A stretch of 64,000 nt of DNA from assembly GCF_007197775.1 (NCBI RefSeq), contig NZ_CP041638.1, positions 682,001 through 746,000 of the forward strand, in the 5' to 3' direction. The notes under the pieces are model-generated. The model worked only from the letters and a program-made list of their open reading frames with translations, was not told the DNA's origin and did no database searches. A program made the translations under genes and the position numbers. Below are positions 62,422 through 64,000 of the stretch, one piece after another. Position 1 is the stretch's first letter. Every line of letters begins with the position of its first letter. The stretch is from Thalassotalea sp. PS06. GTDB taxonomy: Bacteria > Pseudomonadota > Gammaproteobacteria > Enterobacterales > Alteromonadaceae.

Positions 62422-62718
62422 TTATGCGTGGGTTACAACGACGCTGTTGTCACTGCCAAATTCATTGGGTAAGTAGGAATCAGCGGCATAATCATTTTCC
62501 CACTCGGATTCGTTAAGTAAATAACGGAAGTGGAAGCTTTGATCTTTAGGCAGGCGCACTTTGGTTCTGAAGGCATTCGCTTTTTTACTAAACTTCATTG
62601 CGACCGGCTGCCAGTCAGTGAACTCACCAACTAAGGCCACGGAAGTGACGTCGGGGCGAGCGAACTCAAAAGTGACTTCTGTTTCATCTTTAGTTTTAAA
62701 AAAACGCTTGGTTAACAT
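62422..62718 (-). CDS. Stand-alone CBM48/isoamylase N-terminal domain protein
   Basis: A 98-residue protein consisting of one CBM48-type glycogen-binding domain: VTFEFARPDVTSVALVGEF, TDWQPVAMKF, KLPKDQ-like VRLPKDQSFHFRYLLN, and WENDYAADSYLPNEFG (the usual N-D-x-x-A-D). This is also seen as AMPK-beta-like domains. It has no catalytic domain. The ATG at 62718 follows AAGGAGCTAGTA, far better than one 27 bases earlier. It sits upstream of glgC and glgA, so it probably binds glycogen and may help target the enzymes. Confidence 0.82.
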   Translation of the reverse strand: MLTKRFFKTKDETEVTFEFARPDVTSVALVGEFTDWQPVAMKFSKKANAFRTKVRLPKDQSFHFRYLLNESEWENDYAADSYLPNEFGSDNSVVVTHA

Positions 62719-62738
62719 TACTAGCTCCTTGGACGAGT

Positions 62739-62774
62739 ATGCCATTCCTGTTAATAAATTAAACGAATTGGCAT
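62739..62774. repeat. Minimal family B remnant
   Basis: ATGCCATTCCTGTTAA at the left resembles the left end of the 49920 element (ATGCCAATCCTGTTAA, one change) and the right end is AATTGGCAT. About 36 bp in all. It lies 20 bp upstream of the CBM48 gene start. Confidence 0.55.
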
Positions 62775-63091
62775 TATTGTTATGTTATTAATTTCCCCTG
62801 GAATGGTCGGATCACTGCGTTTTTGCTCGACTATCTGGCATAAAACTGTGCAATATTCCTTGGCTTTGCACAATGTTAAAGCAAAGTACTCGCAAATCCG
62901 CCGGAATTTTCAGGTTCACAAAAAATTGTGCAAGAAACATTCCCGAGTGGGGCAAACAGTGCTCTGACCTTTCAACCAAAAACGGCCATGGTCTTCCATT
63001 GAGAAACAATAACTTTAGCGGAGAAAATGTGATTTAGCACATTCAGCATAGAAAGATGAGGTGTCGTTTTGATGGTGCTTTTATGGTTATT
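62775..63091. other. Intergenic region upstream of the glycogen genes
   Basis: About 320 bp with no credible gene. It contains inverted word pairs such as TTGTGCAA and TGCACAAT near 62850-62935. It presumably contains the promoter of CBM48-glgC-glgA; I could not assign one. Confidence 0.4.
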
Positions 63092-64000
63092 TTATGGCGA
63101 ATTTGTGACCGGAAGCTCAACCACAAAACAAACGCCGCTGCCGTCTTCAAGATTATGGGCATTAATGCTGCCTCGGTGATGATCGACAATCAGGCGGCTG
63201 ATGTACAGGCCGATACCCAGGTGTGAGGTGTCATTGTTGACGCCACGCAAGGAAACCATGGCATCAAAAATATTCTGACTCATATCCTCTGGCAAACTAG
63301 AGCCAAAGTTAGTGACGCGGATTCTGGCAATTCTCTTATCAAGCTCCAGGTCGATAACGATGGGCTCGTTAGCAGCACTAAAGTCCACGGCATTAGATAC
63401 TAGTTTATCGAGCAACTGCGCCAGATGATCATCACTACCGGTTATGTTCACCGGCTGTTCATGGATATTCACGGTAAAAGCGTGGTTTGGATAAATTTGC
63501 TGATAACCATAACTGCAACCTTGAACTAATTTGGCTAAATCGAAGGTGATTAATTCGCACGACTGCAATGCTTGCTCTAGCTGTGTGGCTTCGCTCATGG
63601 TTTGTAGCATGGTATTTAAGCGCTCAATTCCCTGATGGGCGCGGGTCAGATAGCGCTGTTGGGTATCACTGGTGGCATGATGATTTAAATTCTCCAGTGA
63701 TGATCGCACCAATGCCACCGGCGTTTTCAGCTCGTGGGACAAACGCGATGACATGGTTTGTAAGTAGTTATTGTATTGGCCAAGTTGACTGAGAATATTG
63801 GCAAAACTTCGTGATAAGTCACCGATTTCATCTTTGGCAGGCAGGCGCGATAACGGCTGAATAATCCGGCCTTGTTCATCCACCACAGCTTCTGTGGCAT
63901 TGCGTAGGCGGCGAATTCTCAATGAGATGCGCAACGCGTAAAACAATAACGCGGCAACGGAAATGTAGATCATCAACGAAGTGATCACGACGCCCTCGAT
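63092..64000 (-). CDS. Sensor histidine kinase, C-terminal part (cut by window edge)
   Basis: 298 or more residues, open at the right edge (the frame continues without a start beyond base 64000). Transmembrane helix (ITSLMIYISVAALLFYAL), HAMP-like linker with LRNATEAVVDEQGRI, HisKA box SRLSHELKTPVALVRSSLENL (phospho-His), N-box LDKLVSNAVDFSA and G-boxes SHLGIGLYISRLIVDHHRG. The SSRLSHELKTPVALVRSSLENL segment resembles the dedicated sortase-system kinase of marine Proteobacteria (PdsS), but this depends on the missing N-terminus. No sortase gene is in view. Confidence 0.85.
   Translation of the reverse strand: MEGVVITSLMIYISVAALLFYALRISLRIRRLRNATEAVVDEQGRIIQPLSRLPAKDEIGDLSRSFANILSQLGQYNNYLQTMSSRLSHELKTPVALVRSSLENLNHHATSDTQQRYLTRAHQGIERLNTMLQTMSEATQLEQALQSCELITFDLAKLVQGCSYGYQQIYPNHAFTVNIHEQPVNITGSDDHLAQLLDKLVSNAVDFSAANEPIVIDLELDKRIARIRVTNFGSSLPEDMSQNIFDAMVSLRGVNNDTSHLGIGLYISRLIVDHHRGSINAHNLEDGSGVCFVVELPVTNSP

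Noticed and set aside
62812..63009. Overlapping short ORFs on both strands upstream of the CBM48 gene
   Set aside because: No SD, no recognisable domain and mutually overlapping frames in an apparent promoter region.

Overview
The window is chromosomal DNA from a marine-type gammaproteobacterium, most likely Alteromonadales near Colwelliaceae (Colwellia/Thalassotalea-like). I infer this from gene order (yggS/proC/yggT next to pilT-pilU; metK, rsmE, gshB, yqgE, yqgF; rpiA-serA; 6S RNA, fau, ygfB, pepP, ubiH, ubiI), from a single-chain PurL of 1307 residues, and from families common in that order (DUF2884, DUF2960, DUF3718, DUF4426). It is mostly housekeeping sequence. No tRNA, rRNA, prophage, transposase or CRISPR array was seen.

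Layout. 0.2-8.5 kb: small secreted and outer-membrane proteins, a GST, cinA, a DUF4097 protein, a DUF4153 membrane protein and an esterase. 8.5-17.6 kb: a large S9 peptidase, a run of small genes (RraB-like, zinc-ribbon, GNAT, AcpH), an iodotyrosine-deiodinase-like flavoprotein, an MFS carrier and a Tat-exported class V aminotransferase. 18-33 kb: purL, mltF, tadA, hemW-rdgB-DUF4426, yggT-proC-yggS, divergent pilT-pilU, and metK with a MetJ operator. 33.5-37 kb: an unlisted 29-residue ORF, rsmE, gshB, yqgE, yqgF. 37-43.4 kb: the accessory highlight, described below. 43.7-55 kb: serA, rpiA, a DUF3718 pair, fau, 6S RNA, ygfB-pepP-ubiH-ubiI. 55-64 kb: a repeat field, folX-folM-folE, a MetJ-boxed GAF protein, a glycogen cluster (a CBM48 protein, glgC, glgA) and a cut-off sensor kinase.

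Most interesting system: 37034-43415 (minus strand) reads GNAT acetyltransferase, tetrapyrrole-methylase-family methyltransferase, 88-residue precursor-like peptide, then two overlapping membrane proteins with TPR regions and decayed GGDEF domains. The methyltransferase carries the Y-x5-R-x3-Y arrangement of the borosin peptide-backbone N-methyltransferase OphMA and resembles SonM of Shewanella. The small protein has the LGxDAxL start and the GD-x3-L-x2-L pattern of SonA-type borosin precursors, followed by a short hydrophobic stretch and an acidic tail. I read this as a split borosin (backbone N-methylated RiPP) locus with a new core and unusual partners.

Other points: two families of non-coding elements with terminal inverted repeats are scattered through the window (265-275 bp copies at 0.5, 14.7, 27.3, 47.8 and 53.6 kb; a 313-bp element at 49.9 kb with shorter relatives). 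Several tandem arrays occupy intergenic space. The usual zapA-6S-fau linkage is interrupted and zapA was not found. MetJ boxes precede both metK and a free-methionine-sulfoxide-reductase-like GAF protein.
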